DNA of 64,000 bases. It comes from JAFDBW01 sp963723355. GTDB lineage: Bacteria; Desulfobacterota; Desulfuromonadia; Desulfuromonadales; BM103. Below are positions 9,858-19,071 of the stretch, one piece after another; positions within the stretch are counted from its first letter, which is position 1, and every line of letters begins with the position of its first letter. Where the stretch lies: NCBI GenBank assembly GCA_963723355.1, contig CAVRQQ010000022.1, positions 62,001-126,000 of the forward strand, given 5' to 3'. Both the position numbers and the translations under genes were made by a program. The notes beneath the pieces are model-generated. The model made no database searches. It worked only from the letters and a program-made list of their open reading frames with translations, and was not told the origin of the DNA.

Positions 9858-10325
9858 ATGACAACCCGACGAAAAACAATCATTGGCGTTATTGGCGCCT
9901 CCCAGCCGTCACCGGCAGGGCTTGCTCTGGCCGAATCAGTCGGCCGCGAAATCGCCCGGCGCGGTGCGGTCCTGGTTTGCGGCGGGCTTGGCGGGGTCAT
10001 GGAAGCGGCGGCCAGGGGCGCGTTCCAGGCCGGAGGTGAGGTCGTCGGTGTTCTCCCCGGACCGGCAGGCGCCTCGGCCAATCCATTTGTCACAATAGCG
10101 GTCCCGACCAACATGGGGCACGCCCGCAACGTGATTATTGCCCATACGGCGGAAGCTCTGATAGCGGTTGAGGGAGAGTACGGGACGCTTTCGGAAACTG
10201 CGATCGGTCTAAAACTCGGCAAGCCGGTTGTCACACTGCCCGGTGCCCAGGAGGTTGCCGGGACGCTCGCCGCCGATTCAGCGGAATCAGCAGTCTCCAT
10301 TGCATTTGAGAGTTTGAATAGATGA
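9858..10325 (+). CDS. SLOG-superfamily protein, TIGR00725 type
   Basis: A 155-residue Rossmann-like protein of the TIGR00725 group, related to the LOG/DprA fold. Seen are IGVIGASQPS at the N terminus, the glycine-rich VCGGLGGVMEAAARGA, and GEYGTLSETAIGLKLGKPVV, matching the nucleotide-binding loops of the superfamily. Family members are thought to bind nucleotides or related small molecules, but the specific role is not known. Its stop overlaps the start of the DHH phosphoesterase (ATGA), so the two are co-translated. Confidence 0.82.
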   Translation: MTTRRKTIIGVIGASQPSPAGLALAESVGREIARRGAVLVCGGLGGVMEAAARGAFQAGGEVVGVLPGPAGASANPFVTIAVPTNMGHARNVIIAHTAEALIAVEGEYGTLSETAIGLKLGKPVVTLPGAQEVAGTLAADSAESAVSIAFESLNR

Positions 10326-11371
10326 ATCAAAACGTTGGTTGCAACCTGAGTCATTCAGAAGAATTTTCAACCGGGATCATCGAATGGTTACGCGGCAAGG
10401 GGGCGATTCTGATTGTCACCCATGACCATCCTGATCCTGATGCTCTTGCCGCATCGTTCGCTCTACAACACCTGATCCTGATCAAGACCGGTCAAACCGC
10501 GACGATTGCGTTCGGTGGGGGAATCGGGCGACGTGAAAACCTGGTCATGGTCAAGCAGCTGGAAATCAAGACGAAGTCGATTGACGAACTCGACCTGGAC
10601 GCATTCAATGCGGTCTGTATGGTTGATACCCAACCGGAAACCGGTAATAATTCATATCCGGCAGGCCGACGCATCGACCTGGTCATCGATCATCACCAGA
10701 TCAAGGAACAGACCCAGGCTTGTCGGTGGGTCGATGTCCGCCCCGAATACGGCGCCTCGGCAACGATCCTCTTCGAATACCTTCAGGCCCATGAAGTGAA
10801 GATCGCGACCAAGCTGGCGACGATCCTCTTCTATGCCATCAAGTCCGAGACGGAAGACCTCGGCCGCGACTGGAGCAAGTCCGACCGCGATGCCTATATG
10901 AAGCTGATGCCGTTGTGCAACAACCGTATCCTGCATGAGATCACCCGGCCAAAGTCATCGCGGGTCTACTTCAAGTATTTTGAGACCGGCCTCAGGAATG
11001 CAAAGATTTACGACAACACCCTGGTCTTCAACCTCTACATTATCGATCACCCGGAGATCGTTGCCGAGATTGCCGATTTCCTGATGCGGGTCGAAGGAGT
11101 CGAGGTTGTTCTCGGCCTGGGGTGCTACAAAGAAGAAGGCGTCCTTTCCCTGCGGACCAGCCATCAGGAGACCCACGCCGGGATACTGATGCAGACGATC
11201 ATCAAGGGGCTCGGTACCGGCGGTGGCCACAGCATGACGGCTGGCGGTCAGATCCGGCCTCTTGAGGCCGTGCGCGGCAGCCTCGGGGCTCTGGAATACG
11301 AGCTGGCCGGGCGACTGCTGGCAGCATTGGGGCGTGAACATACCGAGCCAACACCACTTGTCGAACGCTAG
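10322..11371 (+). CDS. DHH family phosphoesterase (NrnA-like)
   Basis: A 349-residue DHH/DHHA1 protein. The N-terminal catalytic domain has THDHPDPDALAA, CMVDTQPETG and the signature VIDHHQ; the C-terminal domain ends with GGGHSMTAGGQI, the substrate-binding loop of DHHA1. The architecture fits oligoribonuclease/pAp-phosphatase proteins of the NrnA group or cyclic-dinucleotide phosphodiesterases without sensory domains; the sequence alone does not choose between these. It overlaps the upstream gene by four bases. No membrane segment, so cytoplasmic. Confidence 0.82.
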   Translation: MNQNVGCNLSHSEEFSTGIIEWLRGKGAILIVTHDHPDPDALAASFALQHLILIKTGQTATIAFGGGIGRRENLVMVKQLEIKTKSIDELDLDAFNAVCMVDTQPETGNNSYPAGRRIDLVIDHHQIKEQTQACRWVDVRPEYGASATILFEYLQAHEVKIATKLATILFYAIKSETEDLGRDWSKSDRDAYMKLMPLCNNRILHEITRPKSSRVYFKYFETGLRNAKIYDNTLVFNLYIIDHPEIVAEIADFLMRVEGVEVVLGLGCYKEEGVLSLRTSHQETHAGILMQTIIKGLGTGGGHSMTAGGQIRPLEAVRGSLGALEYELAGRLLAALGREHTEPTPLVER

Positions 11372-11428
11372 CTGACAATCGTTACGTCCGCGTTGACAGC
11401 CTGACACATCTGGAGTATAAAACGCGCC

Positions 11429-12508
11429 ATGCCCCGCTTAGCCATCCAGTTCTTCAGTCTCCTGCTGTTACTCCTGGTCTTCGTCCCTTGTGCCTCGGCC
11501 CTCGTTGAAATCGGCCGTCCCGGCGAGGCTCCCCTGGTCGTCGAAGATGTTTACCTGCGAGAAGGAACGGCATTTATCTCAATTGATGATGTCCTGGACG
11601 CGCTCGAACTGGAAGGCAGATGGGACTCCGTGGCTCATATCTACGTGATCCGCACACCGCATGGCCGGGCGATTATTTCTCCGGGCAGTCAATTCCTCAA
11701 AATCGGCGATAATTTCATTCCGATCAGCCACCGGCCACGTTTTATCGACGGCAAACTGCGCGTCTCAGAAGTTTTCCTGTTACGCCAACTTGCCCCGTTG
11801 CTGAGCGAGCCGATCTATTACCGTAACCACAACCCGCCCGAACCAGTCGGCAACGAGGACCCACTCGACCGGCTCTTTGCATTTCTGCTGCGTAAGAAGG
11901 AACCGGTTGCAGATGGCAGCAAGTGGGTTGTTTCGATTGATCCCGCGCACGGTGGTGAAGATTCCGGTTCGCTCGGCACGGATGGCAGTAAAGAGAAGGA
12001 CATCTCGCTGGCGGTCGGTCAGAGACTGGAAAAGCTCCTCAAGATGCACCAGGACGCGCCTGTCGTGATGACGCGCGATGGCGATTATGCTCTCGATATG
12101 GAGCGTCGACTGGAAATTGTTGCAGAAGGCCAGGCTGACGTATTGCTGTCACTGCACGCCGGGGCGTTTTTTTCTGCCGGGGCATCAGGTGTCAACCTTT
12201 ACGTGCAACCTCAAACGGAGCGGGACGTCCCCGATGGCGTGATCCAGGAGAACTCCAGCCTCAAGTTTGCCGAGATTCTGCGTCAGGAGTTGAAGCGTAA
12301 AGGGTTTGACGTCCACCAGGTCAAAGAACTGCCGGTTTACCCGCTCGGTCGCGGTGACCTGCCCCGTGTCCTGGTCGAAATGGGTAGCCTGACCAATGGT
12401 GTTGATCTGACCTCGCTGCAGGACCCGGCCCGACAACAGGATTTTGCCCGTGCCCTCTTCGAAGGGCTACAGGCTTTCTTCGACACTTTCTCAGGAGTCT
12501 CACAATGA
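11429..12508 (+). CDS. N-acetylmuramoyl-L-alanine amidase (Amidase_3)
   Basis: A 359-residue exported peptidoglycan amidase. The N terminus is a signal peptide (FFSLLLLLLVFVPCASA). Residues to about 150 resemble the stalk-type N-terminal domain seen in such amidases. The C-terminal Amidase_3 domain has the zinc and catalytic motifs IDPAHGGEDSG, LLSLHAGA and LVEMGSLTN. It cleaves the peptide stem from MurNAc in the periplasm, usually at cell separation. The stop overlaps the rph start (ATGA), placing a wall enzyme in front of two nucleic-acid-metabolism genes. Confidence 0.88.
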   Translation: MPRLAIQFFSLLLLLLVFVPCASALVEIGRPGEAPLVVEDVYLREGTAFISIDDVLDALELEGRWDSVAHIYVIRTPHGRAIISPGSQFLKIGDNFIPISHRPRFIDGKLRVSEVFLLRQLAPLLSEPIYYRNHNPPEPVGNEDPLDRLFAFLLRKKEPVADGSKWVVSIDPAHGGEDSGSLGTDGSKEKDISLAVGQRLEKLLKMHQDAPVVMTRDGDYALDMERRLEIVAEGQADVLLSLHAGAFFSAGASGVNLYVQPQTERDVPDGVIQENSSLKFAEILRQELKRKGFDVHQVKELPVYPLGRGDLPRVLVEMGSLTNGVDLTSLQDPARQQDFARALFEGLQAFFDTFSGVSQ

Positions 12509-13242
12509 GTTCATCCCCGCAGCCCCGACATGATGGCCGTGCGCCGAACCAGCTTCGTCCATTCAAGGTTGAGAGGGGGTTTACCCGCTATGCCGAAGGC
12601 TCCGTACTGATCTGCTTTGGCGAAACCCGGGTCCTGTGCAATGCCTCCGTTGAAGAGAAGGTGCCTCCCTTCATGCGCGGAGAGGGTCGTGGCTGGGTGA
12701 CCGCGGAGTACAGTATGTTGCCCCGGGCGACCCATACGCGTTCGGTGCGCGAGGCTGCCCGCGGCAAGCTCGGCGGTCGCACCATGGAGATTCAGCGCCT
12801 GATCGGTCGGGCGTTGCGGGCGATTGTCGATTTTGAACTTCTCGGTGAACGTACGATCGTCGTCGACTGCGATGTGTTGCAGGCTGATGGCGGCACCCGG
12901 ACCGCAGCAATTACCGGCTCGTGGATCGCGCTTGCCGACGCCGTTGACAAACTGCTCGCCGACAAAGTCCTCCAGAAGTCACCGCTCAAGGACAGCGTCG
13001 CCGCAATCAGTTGTGGCATTGTCGATGGTCAGGCGGTGCTCGACCTCGACTATGTCGAGGATTCCGGTGCGAGCGTGGACATGAACTTTGTCATGACCGG
13101 CGACGGCCGATTTGTCGAAGTGCAGGGCACCGCCGAAGAAGAGCCTTTCAGTCACGCCGAACTCGATGCCCTCCGGGGGTTGGCTGAAGAAGGCTGCCGG
13201 GAATTGGCCCGCTTGCAGAAAACGGCAAGAAACCGGTTGTGA
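12505..13242 (+). CDS. rph: Ribonuclease PH
   Basis: A 245-residue phosphorolytic 3'-5' exoribonuclease that trims tRNA 3' ends. Characteristic blocks are RPFKVERGFTRYAEGSVLI, GRGWVTAEYSMLPRATHTR, GGRTMEIQRLIGRALRA, DCDVLQADGGTRTAAITG and DLDYVEDS. The length matches the bacterial family (about 240). It overlaps both the amidase gene and rdgB by about four bases, a tight rph-rdgB unit that is common in bacteria. Confidence 0.95.
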   Translation: MSSSPQPRHDGRAPNQLRPFKVERGFTRYAEGSVLICFGETRVLCNASVEEKVPPFMRGEGRGWVTAEYSMLPRATHTRSVREAARGKLGGRTMEIQRLIGRALRAIVDFELLGERTIVVDCDVLQADGGTRTAAITGSWIALADAVDKLLADKVLQKSPLKDSVAAISCGIVDGQAVLDLDYVEDSGASVDMNFVMTGDGRFVEVQGTAEEEPFSHAELDALRGLAEEGCRELARLQKTARNRL

Positions 13243-13835
13243 TGGAACTGGTGGTGGCGACGAGAAATGCCGGCAAGCTCAAGGAGATCCGGCGGTTGCT
13301 AGAGTCCCGTGGCATCCGTGTAAGGGGACTCGAAGAGTTCCCCGGGGCTCCGGATGTCGTGGAAGATGGCGAGACCTTTGCGGAGAACGCGATAAAAAAA
13401 GCGGAAGCTGTTGCGCAGTTTACCAGTCTGCCGTGCCTGGCTGACGATTCCGGCCTGGTCGTCGATGCACTGCAGGGCCGTCCGGGCGTTCATTCGGCCC
13501 GTTTCTCCGGTGCCGAGGCCGACGATCAGAGTAATAATCGCAAGCTTCTTTATGAAATGGCCGCCGTTCCGGAAATTCAACGGCAGGCGGCGTTCTGCTG
13601 CGTCATGGCCCTGTGCATGCCAGGGCAATCGCCGCGCCTTTTTCAAGGCCGGGTGAATGGCGCGATACTCGAGCGGCAACAGGGTGACGGCGGCTTTGGT
13701 TATGACCCGCTTTTCTGGCTGCCCGGCTACAACTGCACAATGGCGGAGCTGCCTCTTGACACCAAGAACCAGGTCAGTCACCGTGGCCAGGCACTCCGTC
13801 AACTTGTCGATTTCCTCACGACCCTGCCAGCGTAA
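13239..13835 (+). CDS. rdgB: XTP/dITP pyrophosphatase (RdgB/HAM1)
   Basis: A 198-residue Ham1-family enzyme that hydrolyses non-canonical purine triphosphates (XTP, dITP, ITP). Family motifs are VVATRNAGKLKEI, DGETFAENAIKKA, LADDSGLVVDAL, GRPGVHSARFSG, GDGGFGYDPLF and SHRGQAL. GTG at 13239 overlaps the rph stop; ATG at 13242 is the next in-frame start, and the difference is one residue. It is the last gene of the run; 336 bases without a large gene follow. Confidence 0.94.
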   Translation: MMELVVATRNAGKLKEIRRLLESRGIRVRGLEEFPGAPDVVEDGETFAENAIKKAEAVAQFTSLPCLADDSGLVVDALQGRPGVHSARFSGAEADDQSNNRKLLYEMAAVPEIQRQAAFCCVMALCMPGQSPRLFQGRVNGAILERQQGDGGFGYDPLFWLPGYNCTMAELPLDTKNQVSHRGQALRQLVDFLTTLPA

Positions 13836-13914
13836 GTTCGATCAATCTCCCGAAAAAATCCTGAAAGCCGTTTTCTTGGAAAATTTTACTTTATTTTTTC
13901 TCAAACGGTGTTTA

Positions 13915-13943
13915 GTATACGAAGGTCATTGTATACAGTATGC
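13915..13943 (+). promoter_or_regulatory. Spaced GTATAC motifs, candidate operator of sdhCAB
   Basis: Two identical palindromic hexamers GTATAC (13915-13920 and 13931-13936) start 16 bases apart, about one and a half helical turns, and a third near-match GTATGC follows at 13938-13943. Sites of this type are typical of dimeric repressors, with GntR-family proteins a known example. No regulator gene is adjacent. Confidence 0.35.
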
Positions 13944-14015
13944 AGTAATATGTGCGGCGGAGCGTGAGAGAGAAGTGGTGTCGGAACGTCGCTCGATGTA
14001 ACAAGGGATATCAAT

Positions 14016-14054
14016 ATGGGTTTGACAAGTCGTTGGCGGGGACCTCCTCAGTAG
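14016..14054 (+). CDS. Possible 12-residue leader peptide upstream of sdhC
   Basis: ATG at 14016 opens MGLTSRWRGPPQ followed by TAG, with AAGGGA at 14003-14008, seven bases upstream, which is better placed than most ribosome sites in the window. It is followed 38 bases later by a terminator-like hairpin. Whether it is translated is unknown. Confidence 0.2.
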   Translation: MGLTSRWRGPPQ

Positions 14055-14092
14055 GCCGTGCAGGGCGTGTCGTCATGCCTTGGTCTGTCGTG

Positions 14093-14111
14093 CCGGTCTT
14101 GACCGGTTTTT
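14093..14111 (+). terminator. Weak terminator-like hairpin in the sdh leader
   Basis: CCGGTC and GACCGG form a short stem at 14093-14106 (about five usable pairs), directly followed by TTTTT at 14107-14111. The stem is short for an efficient terminator. Its position between a possible leader peptide and sdhC is why it is listed. Confidence 0.25.
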
Positions 14112-14171
14112 GAGCAGGTTTTCATTCTCGGGTTCTTCTCCACAACATCATTTGAGTAAGGGATCAAAATC

Positions 14172-14840
14172 ATGCAACTGACGCAAAGTTCTGTGGGCAG
14201 AAAGATCATCATGGCCGTTACCGGCATCGTGTTGGTCGCGTTTGTTTGTGTGCACCTGCTGGGCAACTCGTCCCTGTTTTTCGGTGCTGACGCAATCAAC
14301 GCTTACGCGCAGAAGCTGCACAGTCTCGGACCATTCGTCTGGGTCTTCCGGCTGGTTATGCTGGCAGCTTTTGCCATTCACATCTTTTTCGGGATTCAGC
14401 TGACCTTGGAAAACAAGGCCGCGACGCCTGAAAAAAACGTCCAGGTCAAGCGCCTGAAGACCGGTTTCGGCGCCGAAACCATGGTTATTTCCGGACTGAT
14501 CCTGCTGGCGTTTGTCATCTACCACCTGCTGCACTTCACCGTTCGGGTGCCCGGTATGGGTGTTTACGAGATGAACGAGGCGACCCAGATGGTCAACGTC
14601 TATACCATGGTAGTCACAGCGTTCATGAGTTTGTTAAAAGTGGCTATCTATGTGATCGGCATGGTCTTTCTCTTCCTGCATGTTGGCCATGGTTTCCAGA
14701 GTTTGTTCCAGACGATTGGTTTGAGCAACGACAAATCACTTCCGGTCATGGGACTGCTCAGCAAACTGGTTGCTTTTGTCCTCCTTCTGGGCTACATCTC
14801 AATTCCGCTGCTGATCGTCTTCGGCGGCATAAAGTTATAG
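14172..14840 (+). CDS. sdhC: Succinate dehydrogenase/fumarate reductase cytochrome b subunit
   Basis: A 222-residue membrane subunit of the b558 family (Bacillus/Wolinella type), with about five transmembrane helices and histidines in or near them suited to two b hemes (CVHLLGN, FAIHIFF, VIYHLLHF, FLHVGHGF). It anchors the SdhAB dimer and moves electrons between menaquinone and the catalytic subunits. In Geobacter the homologous three-subunit enzyme works in both directions. There is no separate SdhD, as expected for this type. sdhA starts 12 bases downstream. Confidence 0.92.
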   Translation: MQLTQSSVGRKIIMAVTGIVLVAFVCVHLLGNSSLFFGADAINAYAQKLHSLGPFVWVFRLVMLAAFAIHIFFGIQLTLENKAATPEKNVQVKRLKTGFGAETMVISGLILLAFVIYHLLHFTVRVPGMGVYEMNEATQMVNVYTMVVTAFMSLLKVAIYVIGMVFLFLHVGHGFQSLFQTIGLSNDKSLPVMGLLSKLVAFVLLLGYISIPLLIVFGGIKL

Positions 14841-14852
14841 GGGGTCGATTCA

Positions 14853-16768
<1,916 letters not shown>

Positions 16769-16769
<1 letters not shown>

Positions 16770-17509
16770 TGAAACTCACACTTCACGTATGGCGCCAGAA
16801 CGGCCCAAATGATAAGGGGAGTATGGAGACTATAGAGGCTCCGAACGTAAGCCCCGACCAGTCGTTCCTGGAGATGCTCGACGACGTCAATCAGGCCTTG
16901 GCCGTTGCAGGCAAGGATGTCATTGCCTTCGATCACGATTGCCGCGAAGGGATCTGCGGGATGTGTTCACAAGTCATCAACGGTGTCCCTCACGGCGGCA
17001 TGGAGCGGACCACGGTCTGCCAGCTGCATATGCGGGAATTCAGCGAAGGTGACGAAATCTTCATCGAGCCCTGGAAGGCCCGGGCCTTCCCGGTCATCAA
17101 GGACCTGGTTGTTGACCGTATCGGCCTGGAGCGGATCATGCAGGCTGGTGGTTACACTTCCTGTCACACCGGTGGTGTGGCTGATGCCAATGCTATCCTG
17201 ATTGGCAAGCCGGAAGCTGATTACTCCATGGACGCTGCCGAATGTATTGGCTGTGGCGCCTGCGTCGCTTCCTGCCCGAACAGCTCGGCGATGCTCTACA
17301 CCAGTGCCAAGGTTGCCCAGCTTGCAGTTCTGCCGCAGGGCAAGATCGAAGCTGCTCGCCGGGTCAACGCGATGACTGAAGCCGCCAAGGAGAATGGCTT
17401 CGGCAACTGCACGAATCATTATGAGTGTCAGGCGTCCTGTCCCAAGGGCGTGGATGTCAAGTTCATTGCCAAGCTGAACCGTGAATACATGAAGGCTCTT
17501 ATCAAATAG
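16769..17509 (+). CDS. sdhB: Succinate dehydrogenase/fumarate reductase iron-sulfur subunit
   Basis: A 246-residue electron-transfer subunit with all three cluster sites: the plant-type [2Fe-2S] loop CREGICGMCSQVINGVPHG, the [4Fe-4S] motif CIGCGACVASCPNSS, and CTNHYECQASCPKGV, which carries the [3Fe-4S] and shared ligands. It relays electrons between the flavin in SdhA and heme b in SdhC. It is the last gene of the operon, closed by a strong intrinsic terminator 26 bases downstream. Confidence 0.95.
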
Positions 17510-17534
17510 TCTGACCTGTCTCTGTGTTGATCAA

Positions 17535-17564
17535 AGGGCGACCCTGAGGGTCGCCCTTTTTTTT
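17535..17564 (+). terminator. Intrinsic terminator of sdhCAB
   Basis: AGGGCGACCC and its exact complement GGGTCGCCCT form a 10-bp GC-rich stem around a three-base loop (17535-17557), directly followed by a run of eight T residues. Textbook structure placed 26 bases after the sdhB stop. Confidence 0.95.
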
Positions 17565-17675
17565 GTTTTTCAGCCTCACCTCGAAAGGGGCTTGGCTTTT
17601 TCGACTAATTTATTTTTGAAATTGCATCTAAAATATACCTCATAGCCCAAGTAATAGTAATTGCCTGCAATGTAA

Positions 17676-17728
17676 GAAAACCGCCGATCCGATGATTGAG
17701 GGTGTTCGAGTTTTATATAATGTTGATA
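17676..17728 (+). repeat. Diverged direct repeat, copy A
   Basis: Starts GAAAACCGCCGATCCGATGA and aligns without gaps to copy B at 18490-18542, with roughly three quarters of bases identical over about 48. Each copy contains a small dyad: CGATC...GATTG here, CGATC...GATCG in copy B. The two copies bracket the Sel1-repeat gene. Confidence 0.5.
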
Positions 17729-17839
17729 TTTAACAGGCGACTTGCTTTCGATGATACTGTCGTACTCTTTTGAGGACGGTTGTATTATGTTATCCTTTGT
17801 CGGTGACAAATCCCTGGATGGATTTTCAAAGGGGAGGCC

Positions 17840-18430
17840 ATGCAAAAAATCCGAATCGTTCTGTTTCTTTTCGCCTTCGTGATGCTGGCATCCTTTGCCG
17901 TCTCCAGCAACTTTGAAGAAGCCCTTCAAGCTCATGATTCCGGGGATTTCAAAACAGCGCATAAACTCTGGCTCATTGAAGCTGAACAAGGCGATGCTGC
18001 CGCTCAAGTCAATCTAGGGGTTATGTATAACCTGGGCAATGGAGTGCCACAAGATTACAAAGAGTCGGTCAAGTGGTATCGTCTCGCTGCTGAGCAGGGG
18101 AATGCGCAGGCTCAAACCAGCCTGGGGATCATGTATAACCTGGGCAAAGGTGTGCCACAAGACTACAAGGAGTCTGTCAAGTGGTTCCGCCTGGCTGCTG
18201 AGCAGGGAGATGCACATGCTCAATACAATCTTGGGCTTATGTATTTAAATGGTTATGGCGTCGTGCAAAGTTATGAAGACGCCTATGCCTGGTGGGTTGT
18301 CGCTGCTGCTAACGGCAGTGAAGGTGCCAGTGGAAATATGAGAGTTGCCCAGGAGGGGCAAATGACGCCCAAGCAAATCGAAAAAGGTCAACAGTTGGCC
18401 AAAGAGATTTGGACAAGGTTCGGCAATTAG
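17840..18430 (+). CDS. Sel1-like repeat (TPR) exported protein
   Basis: A 196-residue protein with an N-terminal signal segment (IVLFLFAFVMLASFAVSS) and three to four Sel1 repeats: AAAQVNLGVMYNLGNGVPQD, AQAQTSLGIMYNLGKGVPQD and AHAQYNLGLMYLNGYGV, each followed by a YxxAxxWxxxAAxxG-type helix. The first two repeats are nearly identical, showing recent internal duplication. Sel1 repeats form solenoids that bind other proteins, so a periplasmic scaffold or chaperone role is a guess. GGGGAGG lies two bases upstream of the ATG. It stands alone between two diverged repeat copies. Confidence 0.85.
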   Translation: MQKIRIVLFLFAFVMLASFAVSSNFEEALQAHDSGDFKTAHKLWLIEAEQGDAAAQVNLGVMYNLGNGVPQDYKESVKWYRLAAEQGNAQAQTSLGIMYNLGKGVPQDYKESVKWFRLAAEQGDAHAQYNLGLMYLNGYGVVQSYEDAYAWWVVAAANGSEGASGNMRVAQEGQMTPKQIEKGQQLAKEIWTRFGN

Positions 18431-18489
18431 AGCCTGCTCTTCCAAGATAAAATTCCTCCAGATTGTCACTAAACTTCCCTGAAAAAGGA

Positions 18490-18542
18490 GAAAATCCCCG
18501 ATCAGAAGATCGAGGTCTTTCGTGTCTTATATATGGTGACAT
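18490..18542 (+). repeat. Diverged direct repeat, copy B
   Basis: Starts GAAAATCCCCGATCAGAAGA and aligns with copy A at 17676-17728. It contains the perfect dyad CGATC-AGAA-GATCG and ends next to the A tract that forms the T tail of the leftward terminator. Confidence 0.5.
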
Positions 18543-18544
18543 GC

Positions 18545-18588
18545 AAAAAAATACCCCACAGTCAGGAGGGGGGGGGACTGTGGGGTAT
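18545..18588 (-). terminator. Leftward intrinsic terminator
   Basis: A perfect 13-bp stem, ATACCCCACAGTC (18551-18563) and GACTGTGGGGTAT (18576-18588), encloses a 12-base G-rich loop. On the minus strand it is followed by seven T residues (18551-18545 complement). On the plus strand there is no T tract, so it ends transcription coming from the right. No protein gene lies on that strand nearby. Confidence 0.8.
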
Positions 18589-18684
18589 TCCGGGTAACGG
18601 GTTATGCGGAAGTTACGATCGCGGTTGTTGCAGACCCGTTTTCCACAACAACTCTTTGTTGCTTACAAGATACAGGTCTGCTCT
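18545..18684 (-). ncRNA. Candidate small RNA, about 140 nt
   Basis: Reading leftward, a TATACA -10-like box (complement of 18687-18692 region) is followed by a nested stem-loop: outer GCAGACC/GGTCTGC (18630-18636 with 18675-18681) and inner CAACAA-CTCT-TTGTTG (18646-18661). A linker and the strong terminator follow. A 5' structure plus 3' terminator with no reading frame is the layout of a small RNA. The -35 match is poor and no known family is recognised. Confidence 0.35.
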
Positions 18685-18691
18685 GTATAAA
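18663..18691 (+). promoter_or_regulatory. Promoter-like pair, rightward
   Basis: TTACAA (18663-18668) and TATAAA (18686-18691) are separated by exactly 17 bases. It could drive the small ORF at 18716 or a long leader of the gene at 19072. It overlaps the outer stem of the candidate leftward small RNA. Confidence 0.4.
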
Positions 18692-18715
18692 TAAACGTGA
18701 GGACTCGTAAAAAAA

Positions 18716-18796
18716 ATGACCCTATGCAACGAAAATCATCTGTGCAAAAACACAGTCCTATGCTCTGTTAGACATCCTGAATGTGCCTATGTATAA
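18716..18796 (+). CDS. Possible 26-residue Cys-rich small protein
   Basis: ATG at 18716 opens a 26-codon frame with four cysteines (positions 4, 10, 16 and 23), behind a promoter-like pair and GAGG at 18699-18702, whose spacing of 13 is long. Regular cysteine spacing is suggestive, but the frame is too short to trust without comparison. Confidence 0.18.
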   Translation: MTLCNENHLCKNTVLCSVRHPECAYV

Positions 18797-19071
18797 GATG
18801 CCCGTTTTCGTCTCAGCGATGGTGAAAAATAAGTACGACTCCAAGTTGCCCGGGAGCCATATCTTTTTTCAACTGCAAATTCAGCCTGAGCCAACACTGT
18901 ACAGAATGTCGACAGAATGAAGATACAGATGATTCACCAACCACCTGCTCTTTTCTGTATTTTTGACCGGACCAAATGTCACGCAAGGATAAAAATAAAC
19001 AGATTGGTGGTGGTCTTCCTGTTTCCACAAAGGTCTTTATGGTTTAAGCTGTATGGGCGAGGTGAATATCC

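Larger units (their letters stand above)
13836..14171 (+). other. 336-base leader region before sdhC
   Basis: No large gene. It holds, in order, an AT-rich stretch, spaced GTATAC motifs (13915-13943), a possible 12-codon leader ORF with its own AAGGGA site (14016-14054), and a weak hairpin followed by five T residues (14093-14111), before the sdhC start at 14172. This order suggests a regulated long leader, but every element is a prediction. Confidence 0.5.
17510..17839. other. 330-base region between sdhB and the Sel1 gene
   Basis: Holds the sdh terminator at its start and one copy of a diverged repeat at 17676-17728. The remaining sequence is AT-rich with no gene recognised; an open leftward frame there only reads through the repeat. 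A GGGGAGG ribosome site lies directly before the Sel1 gene start. Confidence 0.5.
18431..19071. other. 641-base region without a large gene
   Basis: Contains repeat copy B (18490-18542), a strong leftward terminator (18545-18588), a nested stem-loop (18630-18681), a rightward promoter-like pair (18663-18691) and a possible 26-codon Cys-rich ORF (18716-18796). The last 270 bases before the next gene show nothing I can name. Confidence 0.55.
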
